DNA of 64,000 nt, from assembly GCF_032884065.1 (NCBI RefSeq), contig NC_088867.1, positions 49,845,317 through 49,909,316 of the forward strand, given 5' to 3'. The translations under genes and the position numbers were made by a program. The notes under the pieces were generated by a model. The model ran no database searches, was not told the DNA's origin, and was given only the letters and a program-made list of their open reading frames with translations. Positions 52,301 through 64,000 of this stretch are shown one piece after another. Origin of the DNA: Artemia franciscana (taxonomy: Eukaryota > Arthropoda > Branchiopoda > Anostraca > Artemiidae). Every line of letters starts with the position of its first letter. Position 1 is the first letter of the stretch.

Positions 52301-55300
52301 TTGACATAAATAAGATCTTAAGTCTCAGATACTTCATTTTCATTTCGAATCGGATCCGGAGACATAGGGGGTTTGAGGCTTGGAAACTGGAAATCTTGGA
52401 AAGCACTTAGAGTGGAGAGATCGGGATGAACCTTGCTGGGTAGAATAAGCAATTATCGTAGATACGCGATTGACGTAACCGAACTGGATCCGCTCTCTTT
52501 GGGGGAGTTAGGGGGGAGTCCAGTCCTTTGGCGAGTTTGGTGCTTCTAGATGTGCTAGGACGATGAAAATTGGTAGGTGTGTCAGGGACCTGCACATGCC
52601 TTGATAAAGTTGTTTTCCCCGATTCGACCATCTTGGGTGGAGGAGGGTTGAAAGGAGGGGAAAAATTAGAAAAAATGAAGTATTTTTAACTTACGAGTGG
52701 GTGGTCTGATCGTAATTAATTTTGTATATTTAGAAGGACCTTGTGTCTCAGAGCTCTTATTTTAAATCCCGATCGGCATTAAGCCTCTGATTTTCCTTTT
52801 AAATCAATATATTGATTCTTAGAATTTTGCTAGAGTTCCTGCCGTATGAGCTCTTGGCTCTTCCGACCTCGTTATAAGTGCCATATGAGCTCTTAGCTCT
52901 TGTTTATGATAATTTTGTTTATACTTATGTTTTTTTGTGTTTTTCTTATTTTAATCGTTTTGTTCAATTGTTTTTTTTTTTGGCTGTGGCCCTGTCTTTT
53001 ATGTTGTTTTTTTTTTTGTCAAAAATATTAGACTATACTATAGTATTATTTAAGATAATACTAATGCTAAGATAATAATACTAATATAATACTGAGATAA
53101 ATAATGAGATAAATGTAAATAATTATACTAAGATAAAGCCATTGTCTCACTTTTTTTCTTATTTTCACGCGGATAAGTGGCTTAATTTACCAGGGTTAAC
53201 TACTAGTTCTATTGCTCTTGCACACAAGGGAAATTCCTTTCAATTGATACAAAAGAAAACACTTTCGGTTCATTAGATCCACAACACATCCTTTGAGAGG
53301 ATTTATACTTTGGCTCTATGGACCTGTTTTTCATTTTCCCGTGATTAAACCTATCCTAAATCATGTTTCAGACCTTGAGAATGCAGAATTTTGGCATGAA
53401 GGGAAAAAAGGAAGTTAGCACACATAACACAGCTTGCGACCACCTTGATAAAATGGAAAAGCTGCTGAAAAAGGTATGTAAACCTTATTACCGTTTTTCT
53501 TATGGTTAGACCTTATTGTCTTTTGGTCTGTCGCCTCGGTTTTCAAATATCTATTCTCTTTAAGCGAGCAATTGTGTATGCATTTGCCTAAAAAAAACGG
53601 TCTAGATTGGTTACGAGTCTGAAAAAATTTGTTTAGAGCCTTTATTCTGGAAAAACAGTTTTATGCAAATGACGTCACATTCATTTATCTTCATATTCAA
53701 TTTAAGAAGTATTATTTTCTAAGTCGTTTTTTGTGTTGGAAATTTGGGGAAATTTTCGTGAAAATGGTAGTTGAACTTTTGTTTGTCTCTTGTTTACAAA
53801 TTTGGAAATTCCATGTTCCTGGAAATGTGTGTAACTCAACTTTACGTTCTTGAATGCCACATTCTTAAAATTCGTTTACTAGTTCCGCCACTACTCAGAG
53901 GTAAAGCTATTGACCTGAAGCCAATACAGCGATAGACAGGGGAAATGTAGATCGTTAGGTGTAGTGAAAGCTTTTGTAATTAAAGACATTGTTTCAAATT
54001 TGCTGAAAGACTTGAAAGACTCGTTGCAAAAAGAAACAGTCTTAATAATTAAAAACTTACTAAAAACTAAACTATTAAAAGCCAATTACAAAAAAAATAA
54101 CCTTTGTCCCAACCTAAGCCAGAGCAAGTGGACACAAACACAAATCCACCGCTACGTCAGGGGGGCGCGCGCCCCCTCGATCCGCCACTGTTATAGATGA
54201 AAATAACAGCCCTTTGGTTTTAACAGCAACGAAAATCTGTTGACTTGAAAAACAAGGAAAGTGGATGCAACCACGATATTTTGCATCGGCAGTATTTTTT
54301 TTTCTTTTCTGTTATTAGGGTTGCAGCGGTAGCTAGCAACCTAGTAACAGACGATCACATCGCATACTAGGAAAGACAATAGCCCATAGCTTCTAAAAAT
54401 AATTTCAGATCAAAAACAAAAAGTACACTTTTAGGACCGCCTTGTCCAAAACATACTGTCTCTTGGGTTGAACAACAAGGACAATCTATTGGTTTGAAAA
54501 ACAGGAAAAGTGGCTGAAATCTTGATATTATGCATCGGAGGCATCTTTTTTTCTGTTTTATATTAAAAAACAAAATCTAGCCCCTAGTAACCAAAATATT
54601 AAAATAAAACGCAATTCTCTACAAATCTTACAAAAGGTCGAAATTTGAACCTTGGAGAGTGATCCATTTATCTTACCACCATAGACCGAAAAACCATTCT
54701 TAAAATGGAGATTAACTGTTTTACTTCCCCTTTTCCCAGATAAATGAAAAAAGATGCAAAACTGTCAAAAATTTGACTGGTTGTTTAAGAGTGGTTTGGG
54801 CACAAGCGATGACAACGTGGTTTGTTCTCTACTAGGCTCTTGCTAATAAAAAGGAGCGTTTTTTTTCCTATTTTTGATAAATGTATTGAGTAAGGTAATA
54901 CATAAAGAAGAGTCGGATATAATTTACCTTGCTACTTCATGGATGTAGCGACAGCTCCAAACTAGCAAAGAATTAAGGAATGATGTTAGGATTGGTTAAC
55001 CAAATGAAATAGGCAATTATGATATTTACGGCATTCGCCACAACTTAGTAAAGAACGAGCTCTAGCTCATAGTAACCAAAAACTCAAAAACGCATTTTGA
55101 AAAAAAAAAGGGAAAGCTGCATTTTAGCCGACACAGATATGGAAACTGTTTTTCGAATAATTTTAAGCTTTAAACGTTTTTTACTGTAAAGATACAATAA
55201 AAAAAATAACCCGCTTGGAACATATTATAACGTTAAACATGATAGTACATTTTTAACCAATAGCTACTGCAGTACAATGGCTATGGATTCTCCCTTAGAT

Positions 55301-58300
55301 ATGGAGGATCGAAGTACGAGTCGCTTTGAATTAGCGCTACACCATACATAACTAGTTCACAAAACATTTCCAAGATAATTTCATTGTTTAAACTAATGAA
55401 AAAGCAGCATTGTTTTCCTGTTTCTGATAAATATGTTGAGTAAGGTAATACGCAAAGAATAGTCGGATCTAGTTTACCATGCTAATTGATGGTTGCAGTG
55501 ACAGCTTCAAGTTAGTAAAGAATTAGGGAATGATATTAGGCTTGGTTAACCAAAAGGAACAGGCAATTACAAACAGACATCACCATGCTAATTGATGGTT
55601 GCAGTGACAGCTTCAAGCTAGTAAAGAATTAGGGAATGATATTAGGCTTGGTTAACCAAAAGGAACAGGCAATTATAATATTTACGGCATTCACCGCAGG
55701 TTAGTAAAGAACGAGCTCTAGCCGATAGTAACCAAAAATTCAAAAACGTGCATTAGAAAAAAGATCAAGTAAGGGAAAGCTGATATTTAGCCGTCACAAA
55801 TATGGCAAGCGTTTATTGAATAATTTCAAGCTTTAAGTGTTTTTTACTATAAAATACAATAAATATGAATCATACGGAATATATCCAAACGTATTATAAC
55901 GTTGAACATGACAGTACATTTTAAATCAGTAGTTACTACAGTGCAATGGCTATGGGACTCTCCTTTGGAGACGGAGGATCGAAGCACGAGTCACATAAAG
56001 TTACACTATACATGAAGTAAGGATTTAAACCAGTTCACAAAACATTTCCAAGATAATTTCATTGTTTAAGCTAATGAAACAAAAATGTTTGTGGCCTTGT
56101 CATTTTTTTAATTTTACAAAAGACTATGAAACTTTATCCTTTATTTTAAGCCGTTGTTTTTGCGTAATAGAAATAGTTTTATTGTCAATGTCCTTCCAGA
56201 TCGCACAGTGTCTAAAGTTTGTGAATTCTTCAGCTATTTCTTTGACATAAAAGATAAGCTGGGTTAGAAAAAAGTTGATGTGAAAACTACCGTTTTTTGC
56301 ATGCCATTTACTTTACTTTTTTTATTATGCTTAAGAATACAAAAAAAAACACATTAACCCCCAACAGAGAGTAGAGCTCGTAAGGTTGGGTGTGTAAATA
56401 GATAATAATTTCCAAAAGTTTCGTCAAAACAATAGATAATGAGTGAAATGAGCTTTTTGAGGCTGTAGCCTTTAAGGACTTCTGAAATTTCCCGTGTAAG
56501 AAGGTTATTCTGAATTTTTTTTTTATACTATGGCATGGATTTATGAAAGCTAATGCTTTTTCTGTACCCTCTGTCTCTTCGATCTTATTGAGGCATAGAT
56601 CTTGTGTGGCCTTTAAAACACTCTGGTTCCTTACGCCATCAATTTTTCCGACTGCACATTCAAGTTCGTCAAATCGAATAATGTTATCGTTAATAAAATT
56701 TTGCAAGTTTTATTTTTTCTTTACTTCATCCTTTTCTTTCAGATCTGTATTGGGTTTTGTACGGATTTATTGTTTTGTTTTGATTTGAACATTCATTGTA
56801 TATCCACTTCTTTCCAAATGTAAATTTTTAGATTTCAGTAGCTAAATCTGGTTAACAAATTTGAAAATGAAGCAAACTTTTCTAGGCCAGGAGTTGTACC
56901 TTTTACCATTTTCCCTCAAGTTATTTTTTAATCTCGTGTTTCATGTCAGCGACACTTCTAGAATAGGTTTGTTCTCCTTCTAAGAAACGACTTGGTTCAG
57001 ATTGGTATATGTAGGTTATTTTCTGATTGCATTTATTTAAATTATCGTTTCTCTAACCAGGCCAGTTCTTGGAAGGCCTGGATCGTAATTTAAACTTATT
57101 TGAACACTTTATTCTCATTTTTTTCTTCTTTATAAGTGAATTAATATTAAAGATCAGCTGAACAGTACCTATAGTTCGCTAGCACTTTCGTACTTTAATG
57201 GGACAGCATCCCATGGTGTCGAAAGTAATCTGTTGTTCTAGTGATCTAGTTCTAAAACATATGAAAAAAGTAATAGTGACCAACAAATCCACCTGGCTGA
57301 TGAAAAGCGTCCTGCCTTTTGTTGTTACGTTTCTTAAACCAAAAATTTACGAATTGGGCGTAGCTTTGGATATCAATGGTTAAAGATAGTTTCTTTGTTT
57401 TGAAACAAATTCAAAATTCCTTTATCTACCCTGGCCTTTTGATTTTCTTCTAGTCTAACCTTGAAACTCTAAATATATATATCAAGTCATTGATTTTCTG
57501 TAAGAGAAATATACTTATTGTAAATGACCGTCTAGTTTAAATGATCTTCGAATCGTCAGAAGTCTTGCGGTATTTCTTGGGTATAAAGCAACCATTAGAT
57601 AACGGAGATCAAACGTGTCCCCTTATTCCAATAAAAAAGAAGTGATGTTCCTTGTTTTCAAGGTTTGGGATTATAATTCTCCTCTATAAGGTTTTAGACC
57701 ATGATGATTCCAATGCTGCAATTTTCATGTCAATCAGACGCCGTTTTCAAGGGATTTTAGTTTCTTTTTCAAAATCACCATAGTTTTCTCTTCGTTATAA
57801 ACTTTTATTTTTAAGTTGAACCAGAAAAATAGTCACCATTCCCGGATCACTATCAGACGGCAATTGTTCTCATTAGGCAGTTTTTTTGAACGAATTTTTT
57901 AACTTTTGGTTAATATGGGTTGTGGTTCGCCTTTTAGTAGGTTGCAGCTAGAGCTGCAACCATGATAAAGCCCATCTTATGCGATTGGCAATTTAAAAAA
58001 TTACAGCCCTTATGCTGGGGGCTGTGAGGGACCAAGTCATCTCAAAAGCATCTTTGTTTGGCCTTTCAACTATTCTGAATAAAATAGGTAGCTTATGTTT
58101 TGAGAGTAATAGGGGATGAAGTAGCAAAAAGCCACGAAAGGGGGACTTGTTGTCCTCCAATCACCCTATATTCTTAAATAGTGTTCTAAGAGCTTCCGTC
58201 GTAAGATAAATAAATGAATAATGAAAAATAATCATTCCAGCAATATGGCTGCTTAATTAAATTTCTAGCCAACTTCTCAACAGAATCAGCTCTTTCAAAA

Positions 58301-60847
58301 AGGATTTTAATCTGTAATTTTCAATATTTAATATTGTCCCAATTATACATTCTTACAATATGTCTGAATTTATCAAGATCAGCATGTATTTTTTCTCATC
58401 TTCTTGGAGTACTGGATGTACTTTTTATCTCTCTATTCCTCTTTCTATCTCATCAACTTTATTTTCTATATTAGACAGAATTTCTTAATTCAACTGAAAT
58501 TGGTGATTTGGCACCTCATGACTCAAAACTAAAAAAATAACACGATAATTTTGCCAACGTGTAATTTGAGAACTAAATAAGGTTGTTTCTTAACTAGATG
58601 ACCGATTTCATTTGATTCTGCACGGAATCGGAGCTAGATATAGGTCCACGTCTGTTTGTTTTTCAACTTGATAACACTACACTATAACAGTGAAACAAAT
58701 GTTTTTAGTAGGTCAGTTCTTCTTTATATTTATTTTGATGTTGGCGTTCTAGTGTGGGATGTGCTGGAGGTAGATGAGAAGATGACTATTTTAAAACAAA
58801 GTGATTTCTGGATGTATGTTGTAGTTCGAGTTATGTTTTAGATCAACGGTTCGAAATTGCTCGAGTAGCTCGAAACTGTCTGAAGCTCGAAGCGACACAT
58901 TAGTGATATTTGTCTGAAGTTGATTTTGTAGTGTGGGATATGTTGAAGATAGATAAGAGGACGACGGTTTAAAAACACTGTGATTTTTAGTCAGTAGCGC
59001 AATTTCGTCAAAATTCTGTTGGGGGGGGGGGCAAAGTTGGAGCCATTCTCTCAGATCAAGTGAAAATGACACTAAAAACTGAAAAATGATATATTACCAT
59101 AAAGGCAAAGATATACTAAAGAAAACTGACCTGTTTATCTGTACACTTGAATTATGCAGATTTATCTTAGTTTTGACAAGATTTTTTGCAGAAACTAAAT
59201 TTCAAATGGGGGGCGGGGCAAACTTGCGTCTGAAGGGGGCAGTTGCCCCCTGTCACTGCCCTATAGCCAATTACACCCCTGTCTTTAGGTGTATTTTGTA
59301 GCTGGAATTAGGTCATTCAAAATTGCTCGAACAGCTAGAAACTGAGTTAAGTAGAGTTGGCTGTCCATAAAGTCACTCTGTATGTATGTATGTATGTATA
59401 TTTAATTCCCATCAAAAGAAACAGATGGAGTATAAGATAAAAAAGGAAAAAACTCACTACAAAAGAATACACAAACACAAGAAAAATAAAGAAAAATTGG
59501 ATATCTAACTACAAAAAACAAAACCTATTGCCTCAAAATAATTGTCCAAGGACGAGTAACAATATTAGAGTTATATCTGGCGATCTGGGCTATTATCGCT
59601 TCATTAGGGTCGATAATCCCATACCGACTTGTCACAATACGGCTACTTGTCCATGGTGGAAGCCATAAGAGGTACTTCGCATATTTATAATATATAGATC
59701 TTCCTTTTGGAATATACTCCAAGAGGGGCTTAAATACAGATAATGGGGTAGTGCCATTGCATTATACAGATGGGCCAAAATCCGCCGATCAAACTGACGC
59801 TTATAAACTTCAACACGGCTATACGCTAAAGAGATCCGTTTCTGCAGACGACTCTGCAAAAGATGACGCGTTTCAAGCGTAGAGTGACCAATAGGGATCC
59901 CCAAATAAACTATGTGTTCGACAAGCCGAACAGTAGCACCACCCAGCCTAACATCAACAGCAGACCCTTGCTTAGCATTAAACAACAACACATCTGATTT
60001 CTTTTCATTAAACTGAAGGCCTATTTTTCCATATTCTACTTGAAAAATTGCTTCAAAAATATGTCCTGCAAGTTTCATGAATCTATAAAAATTGCTTTAA
60101 AAATATTTTGATGGTTAAACTAGAAACATAGCAGTAGAAGTAGAAGTACCTTGAATAATAAAAAAAACACTCGAAACTGAAGCAATTACATTTAATGGTA
60201 GATGGTGTGTTATTGTGTCCAGATTAATTTTGTCAATCCTGTAAGAATACATCAACAATGTTTTTGTGAGTTTGTGAAATAAAAGCATAGTGAAGAAGAA
60301 GTCCAATAAAGCAAATGTAAAATAGAAGTGTATATTGGTTGGAGAAGTTCTTTAACTGATAAAGGTGAATACTTGCAGATTCAGTCACTTGAGCAAGATG
60401 TACAAGCCCTGCTCGATGAGAAACAAGAACTTTCTGATGAAAAAGACCATCTTCGTAAATCGCTGCACCGACTTAATCATTACTTGAACCAATCAATGAA
60501 ACGAAGTCCCGAAGAGGAAAGAATCATTTCAGTAGATGGCCTTGTTTTGGAGAATATTTGTTTGCATGATAAAATTGAACAGATGGCACAGGATAATCAG
60601 AATTTAATTAAGATGTATCAAAAGTATAAGGTAAGGTTTTGGAGTATTTTCTAATACTGTCCTGTTCGTGCAAAAAGAGAAAAATTACTCAGATCCAACT
60701 TTTACAATATTTTTTCATTTTTTTTGGAAGTGATTCAACGATTTTTTGTCTTGCGATCGGTATGGGCCTAATGATAAAAATGCAACATTTTCCTTTTTTC
60801 AGGTTGCAGTGAAACTTTTCAAACGAAATGAAAACACTAATGAATAA
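49067..60847 (+). CDS. CCDC149: CCDC149-type coiled-coil protein (partial gene)
   Basis: Exons 49067-49318, 53372-53473, 60379-60630 and possibly 60803-60847, all in phase 0 with good splice sites. They give 216 residues, almost wholly charged coiled coil. The order of landmarks follows vertebrate CCDC149 as recalled: LKSKTEALLILSQEL (family: LxSKKEALLILSKEL), ELDNKTLRMQN (family: GDNKLLRM), IQSLEQDVQALLDE (family: IESLEHDLQASVDE), EERIISVDGLVLEN (family: ENRIIDVDALCMEN) and NLIKMYQKYK. The function of CCDC149 is poorly known. Compared with vertebrates a segment of about 25 residues is missing between the first and second landmarks. The start exon is not found. Intron 1 holds DINE-like copy 6; intron 2 holds a LINE and a tandem array. 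Confidence 0.82.
49319..50998. other. CCDC149 intron 1, first part
   Basis: One minus-strand chance frame of 130 codons (49786-50178) has no recognisable family. At 50270-50460 there is sequence of the CCCAGTGGCGTCAATG / CCCTCCCCC type seen in small dispersed repeats. Confidence 0.35.
50999..52902 (+). mobile_element. DINE-1/mini-me-like repeat, copy 6 (about 1.9 kb)
   Basis: The best preserved copy: TTTTTATGGCACTTGGTATT at the left, a GTCGGTCAGTCTGTTCGTC microsatellite, GATGAAATTTGACAGGC, a core with landmarks at about 51260, 51550, 51839, 52123, 52279 and 52707, and the end CCATATGAGCTCTTAGCTCTTG. The spacing of the core landmarks is the same as in copy 1, so the irregular units are part of the family's structure. 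It lies sense to CCDC149 in intron 1. Confidence 0.65.
52903..53371. other. CCDC149 intron 1, last part
   Basis: T-rich, then a short-period repeat of AAGATAATA/ACTAATA units around 53030-53130. Nothing else seen. Confidence 0.4.
53372..53473 (+). CDS. CCDC149: CCDC149 exon (second visible)
   Basis: Acceptor ATGTTTCAG, donor GTATGT. Codes TLRMQNFGMKGKKE and ends DHLDKMEKLLKK, 34 residues. Confidence 0.8.
53474..54852. other. CCDC149 intron 2, first part
   Basis: Contains a fragment of the foldback family near 53610 (GGTTACGAGTCTGAAAAAAT), a GC palindrome GGGGGCGCGCGCCCCC (54161-54176) within a CGCTACGTCAG...GATCCGCCACTG context, and two related stretches at about 54225-54320 and 54465-54550 (GAAAAACAGGAAAAGTGG, ATTNTGCATCGG). 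Confidence 0.45.
54853..56085. repeat. Tandem array of about 550-650 bp units in CCDC149 intron 2
   Basis: Two units sharing TTGAGTAAGGTAATAC, GGTTAACCAAA, TTTACGGCATTC, TAGTAACCAAAAA, TTTTTTACT, CAATGGCTATGG, GGAGGATCGAAG and TTCCAAGATAATTTCATTG. The second unit has an extra internal duplication of about 106 bp beginning ACCATGCTAATTGATGG (55476 and 55582). Confidence 0.75.
56086..58004. other. CCDC149 intron 2, middle
   Basis: No exon or known element. At 56368-56393 a short match (AGAGCTCGTAAGGTTGGG) to 29985-30008 marks a dispersed repeat. Confidence 0.35.
58005..58205. repeat. Diverged piece of the foldback-family interior
   Basis: Shares GGGGGCTGTGAGGGACCAAG, TCATCTCAAAAGCAT, AAAATAGGTAGC and TTGTCCTCCAATC with 47580-47730, i.e. 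the single-copy centre of the giant foldback. Confidence 0.45.
58985..59290. repeat. Dispersed repeat with poly-G blocks
   Basis: Framed by CAGTAGCGCAATTTCG and GCAGTTGCCCCC...ATTACACCCCTG; the middle (59085-59210) is shared with 39660-39790. It looks like a short non-autonomous element. Confidence 0.45.
59377..60078 (-). mobile_element. LINE 3' end with (ATAC)n tail, copy b
   Basis: Minus strand: GKIGLQFNEKKSDVLLFN (RT motif after the catalytic box), VEHIVYLGIPIGHS (thumb), RLQKRISLAYSRVEVYKR, then after one frame change KYAKYLLWLPPWTSSRIVT and a stop near 59525. The untranslated end closes with GTATGTATGTATGTATA on the plus strand, i.e. an (ATAC)n tail. Shares its 3' part with 23630-23965. 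It lies antisense in CCDC149 intron 2. Clade not certain. Confidence 0.68.
60379..60630 (+). CDS. CCDC149: CCDC149 exon (third visible)
   Basis: Acceptor TACTTGCAG, donor GTAAGG. Codes IQSLEQDVQALLDEKQEL to LIKMYQKYK, 84 residues; it contains the family's most diagnostic stretch, RIISVDGLVLEN. Confidence 0.87.
60803..60847 (+). CDS. CCDC149: Possible CCDC149 last exon
   Basis: Strong acceptor CCTTTTTTCAG, then VAVKLFKRNENTNE and a TAA. The join YKVAVKLFKRN resembles the family's YKNALERRKN, which argues it is real. Vertebrate proteins run on for several hundred residues, so this would be a short form; a longer exon further right is possible. The nearest AATAAA is at 61328-61333. Confidence 0.45.
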   Translation, partial: VAVKLFKRNENTNE

Positions 60848-61013
60848 CATATGGTATATAAGACTAGAACGAGAAACTTTCCTTTTGATGCTATTTAACT
60901 GATAAAATATAGATAAACGGACTTCATTGCAAATCGATGGTTGACATTCTGATCCTGGAAAAGTGCATAAATCGATATACAATGACTATCATAACAGCAA
61001 TAGCTAGTAAAGA

Positions 61014-61014
<1 letters not shown>

Positions 61015-61061
<47 letters not shown>

Positions 61062-61065
61062 TAGA

Positions 61066-61150
<85 letters not shown>
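61015..61150. repeat. (TA)n microsatellite, double array
   Basis: Two TA runs separated by AAATATAGACCTA; the flank ACCTATATAT is repeated at the start of each run, as if the array had been duplicated. Confidence 0.95.
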
Positions 61151-61152
<2 letters not shown>

Positions 61153-62049
61153 GCTAGAGATGTCACTGAATTGTATTGCTTTGGAAAACCGAAGTGGCAC
61201 TGGAATTTTCCAGTTTATTGATCATGCAACTCGCATGTTGATTTAAATTTCCACACGGATTATGAATCATCCACTTTAAGACTAATTCTCTTAATGATGT
61301 ATCGTTGGAATTTGGAATTTTGACCGAAATAAATCATCAATTTCAACTGGATTATGGATTCGATCCTGAGGGCTCTTGATCAATAGCAAATGCATTTATG
61401 GTAGTCCACGTTTTTGAAATTCAATCGTATACACATATGCTGCCATCTTTCCAAATATGTGTTCCTTATCAATATCATTTATTATATCGTCAAATTTCAG
61501 TTTTGCAATTCGAGTATTGAGATCGGGACGATCTTGAGGGGACTGTTCTACAATAGAGTTGTCATCAAACTTAATACTTGCTGCTTCTTTAAATTCAGGC
61601 CTATCAGGATTACAAGTTACAATTATAAAGAAATCCGGGGGTCCAGGGCGACGAACAGTCTTCTAAACGCATTTGTCCTTCTTCTTCAATTCTGATTACT
61701 TGTGAAGGCTCCACAGAGAATACAAGCAATGTTGAAGGGTCCCAACGACTTATATGGAACATTTACTGAGTCTATGGAACGTTTGTACGTATATGCTTGG
61801 CATTGTGCCACACGTTGTTGGTGTCCTAGATTTTGACCTCTCTGTTCTTCTAACCGCCTCTGTCTTAGCTCTTCATTTTCGTGACGTTTTCATAATCGGT
61901 TTTACATATCTTCTAAATCCTCTATCCTCTTGATGAAAATTATGCCATCAAATTCAAAATGTCAGACTGTATTGCGAGGCTTCAAATTCTTATCTAAAAG
62001 AGTGCAAATTTTTATATTTTCATCATCATGGACGCGTGTTTATTCGCTT
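61151..62049. other. Sequence after CCDC149
   Basis: No exon placed. A polyadenylation-type AATAAA lies at 61328-61333. A plus-strand frame at 61414-61695 of 93 codons shows no family. Confidence 0.35.
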
Positions 62050-62139
62050 TTTCTGGTACTTGGTATTAACCAAGTGACATATAGCAATCGCAAATTCGCT
62101 TCGGTCTGTCTGTCTGTCTGTCTTTCCGTCCCGGTTATG

Positions 62140-62140
<1 letters not shown>
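62050..62140 (+). mobile_element. DINE-1/mini-me-like repeat, copy 7 (5' end only)
   Basis: GGTACTTGGTATTAACCAAG, CATATAGCAATCGCAAATTC and a (GTCT)5 microsatellite, then CCGTCCCGGTTATGC, where it is cut off by a (TA)n array and a LINE. Confidence 0.62.

Positions 62141-62227
<87 letters not shown>
62141..62227. repeat. (TA)n array between DINE copy 7 and a LINE
   Basis: About 87 bp of pure TA. It may be the LINE's 3' tail (the LINE end reads GTAGTAGTAGCA then TA on the minus strand) or an expansion within the DINE-like element. Confidence 0.95.
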
Positions 62228-62229
<2 letters not shown>

Positions 62230-64000
62230 TACTACTACTGCAAACAACTCACTGCAGCATCAAAGCGCCTGATGTCAACACAGCGACGCGCGCTCCTCCT
62301 CCATCGTATTCTAATCCTCCTAATCTATTCAAAGCCTCTCTCTATGTCTTTGCACTCTCTCAGGAAGGAGAGTGCTTTCCGTCTAGCCCTAGACGGTTGG
62401 CCGAAAAGGACAATCTTCGGCAATATGTCATCCTTCATCCGCAGAAGGTGCCCTAGCCATCTCAACCTTTCTTTCATTATAGCCCTAGAAAACGGGATTG
62501 AACCGCATTTTCCGTACAACCTACTGTTTGAAATACGGTCAGTCAGCCGGGTACCCAGAACAATCCGCAGGCAATTTCTCTGGAAAACATCTTGTAAATC
62601 TTCATCCGCTTTTCGGAGCGTCCATGCTTCAGAGCCATATTTGACCACTGTCACCACTGTACCTTCCAAAATTCTAATATTGGTTTGTAGACTTATTTTT
62701 CTATTCTTCCAAATTTTTGTTTAACTGTGAAAAAACACACTGAGCCTTGGCTATTCTACTTTTATCATCTTCACTGCTCTCATCGTCATTACTAATAATG
62801 CTACCAAGGTAAGCGAGGCTGCCCATCTGATCAATATTTTCGTTACCCAACGTCACCTTTTCATCTTCACTTATTTCTAGCCTTAGTGACTTAGTCATCT
62901 TAAAATTAACTTTCAAACCTATTTTAGCACCCTCAACTCGCAAAACCTACGAAAGTCATCTATTTTGCTAAAATTTTCATCTAGGATGCTTAAGTCATCA
63001 GCATAATTTAAGTCCAGGAGGGTTTTTCCTCTCCATTTGATTCCGTGTTCTCGCATTGCCTTTCCTGTGCTCTTTAAGACAAAGTCTATAGAGATAATCC
63101 ATATAAAGAGGGATAGAACACAACCCTGCTTAACTCCTGATTTAATACAAAAACAGCTGCTAACCTCATTTTCTACCTAACCGCAGCAGTGTTATTTTCG
63201 TACATAGCACTAATCGCTTTAATGTATTTGTCTGGTATACCATACAAGGAGAATACCTTTACTAGAGCTCTTCTAGCAACGTAACTGAACGCTTGCTCAT
63301 AATCGATAAAACTGAGGACTAATGGTGTTTGTCAACTAAGACACTTCTCAATTATTAACCTAAGAGTGAAAATTTGGTCGACACATCCTCTACCTTTTCT
63401 AAAACTGCACTGTTCTTCTCTAAAAATTTTGTCTACAGCATCTCTGAAAAGTATCATATTACTAAGTAATTTGCCACCTACAGAGACCAGACTAAAACCT
63501 CGATAATTACGACACTTACTCTTATCATCTTGCTTATACGGTGGTTTAATTAAGGTTTTCCTAAAATCGTTAGGTACTTCCCCTTTTTCAAAAATCGATT
63601 TCATAATCTTCAGTAGCTTTTTCTAACATCCATCCACCATATTTAAGAAACTCATTTACCCCACTATCAGCAACTGGAGTCTTATTATTTTTTAATCCTT
63701 TTAATTCTGTGACTAATTCTTCCTCTTAAAACAAATCTTCCTTCACATCCAAGGTATCACAAACTTTTTCATTTTCCTCTATATCTTTTCCCGCAACTCT
63801 ATCTCGATTTAGTGCGTTCTCAAAATGTCCCACCCCTCTCTCTTTAACTCTTTCCTTATCACTAATTGTCGCCTCGTTCCTATATTTAACTGGGACAAGT
63901 CCGGATTGACTACTCCCTCTCAATTTATTAACATGCCAGTGCAATATCTTACTATTATGCCGTCTAGTGGCATCTACCAGATCCTCAGCAATTTTATCCA
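62228..64000 (-). mobile_element. RTE-like LINE, running off the right edge
   Basis: Minus strand in order: EKGEVPNDFRKTLI and NYRGFSLVSVGGKL (first RT blocks), REEQCSFRKGRGCVDQIFTL, LDLNYADDLSILDENF with an intact YADD box (about 62975-63018), GAKIGLKVNFKMTKSL, LAYLGSIISNDDE (thumb), EAWTLRKADEDLQDVFQRNC and RWLGHLLRMKDD. Several frame changes and stops separate the blocks, but all are in order, so it is a fairly young dead copy. The endonuclease would lie beyond 64000. Confidence 0.78.

Overview
This is a window of animal nuclear DNA, most likely from an arthropod. It is AT-rich, its genes are split into short exons with GT-AG introns, there are no operons, and old and young transposable elements fill most of the space. 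The repeat style (GTCY-microsatellite elements, poly-G/poly-C rich minisatellites, long (TA)n arrays, foldback elements) and the branch of the protein families suggest a crustacean, perhaps a branchiopod such as a brine shrimp. That species guess is inference and is not secured by the sequence.

Two host genes can be reconstructed exon by exon with matching splice phases. Left: an XK-related (XKR) membrane protein on the minus strand, five exons from ATG 22763 down to 5156. They give the first 321 residues; the 3' exons lie off the window's left edge. Right: a CCDC149-type coiled-coil gene on the plus strand, exons 49067-49318, 53372-53473, 60379-60630 and a possible short last exon 60803-60847; its start exon was not found. 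A further single open exon candidate lies at 27086-27280 (minus).

Between the two genes sits a PIF/Harbinger DNA transposon (30350-37852) with inverted ends and a TAA target duplication. It carries the two genes expected of the superfamily: a four-exon MADF-BESS DNA-binding protein (plus, 262 residues) and a DDE transposase (minus, one homopolymer frameshift). Other elements have landed in it: a DINE-1-like repeat, a 580-bp MITE and three (TA)n arrays.

The rest is repeats. (a) A seven-copy family with a (GTCY)n microsatellite near one end, about 285-bp internal tandem units and a terminal hairpin, resembling mini-me/DINE-1 (Helentron-related) elements. (b) A foldback family ending in CAAACAGTTCGTGGTA, including a 3.1-kb composite at 45095-48222 with a tRNA-Lys-like relic and two giant hairpins. 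(c) Two MITE families, one with a perfect 8-bp target duplication. (d) At least eight fragments of several LINE lineages (RTE-like, I/Jockey-like, CR1/L2-like). (e) Several local tandem duplications that catch exon ends. No capsid-bearing or LTR element and no prokaryotic feature was seen.
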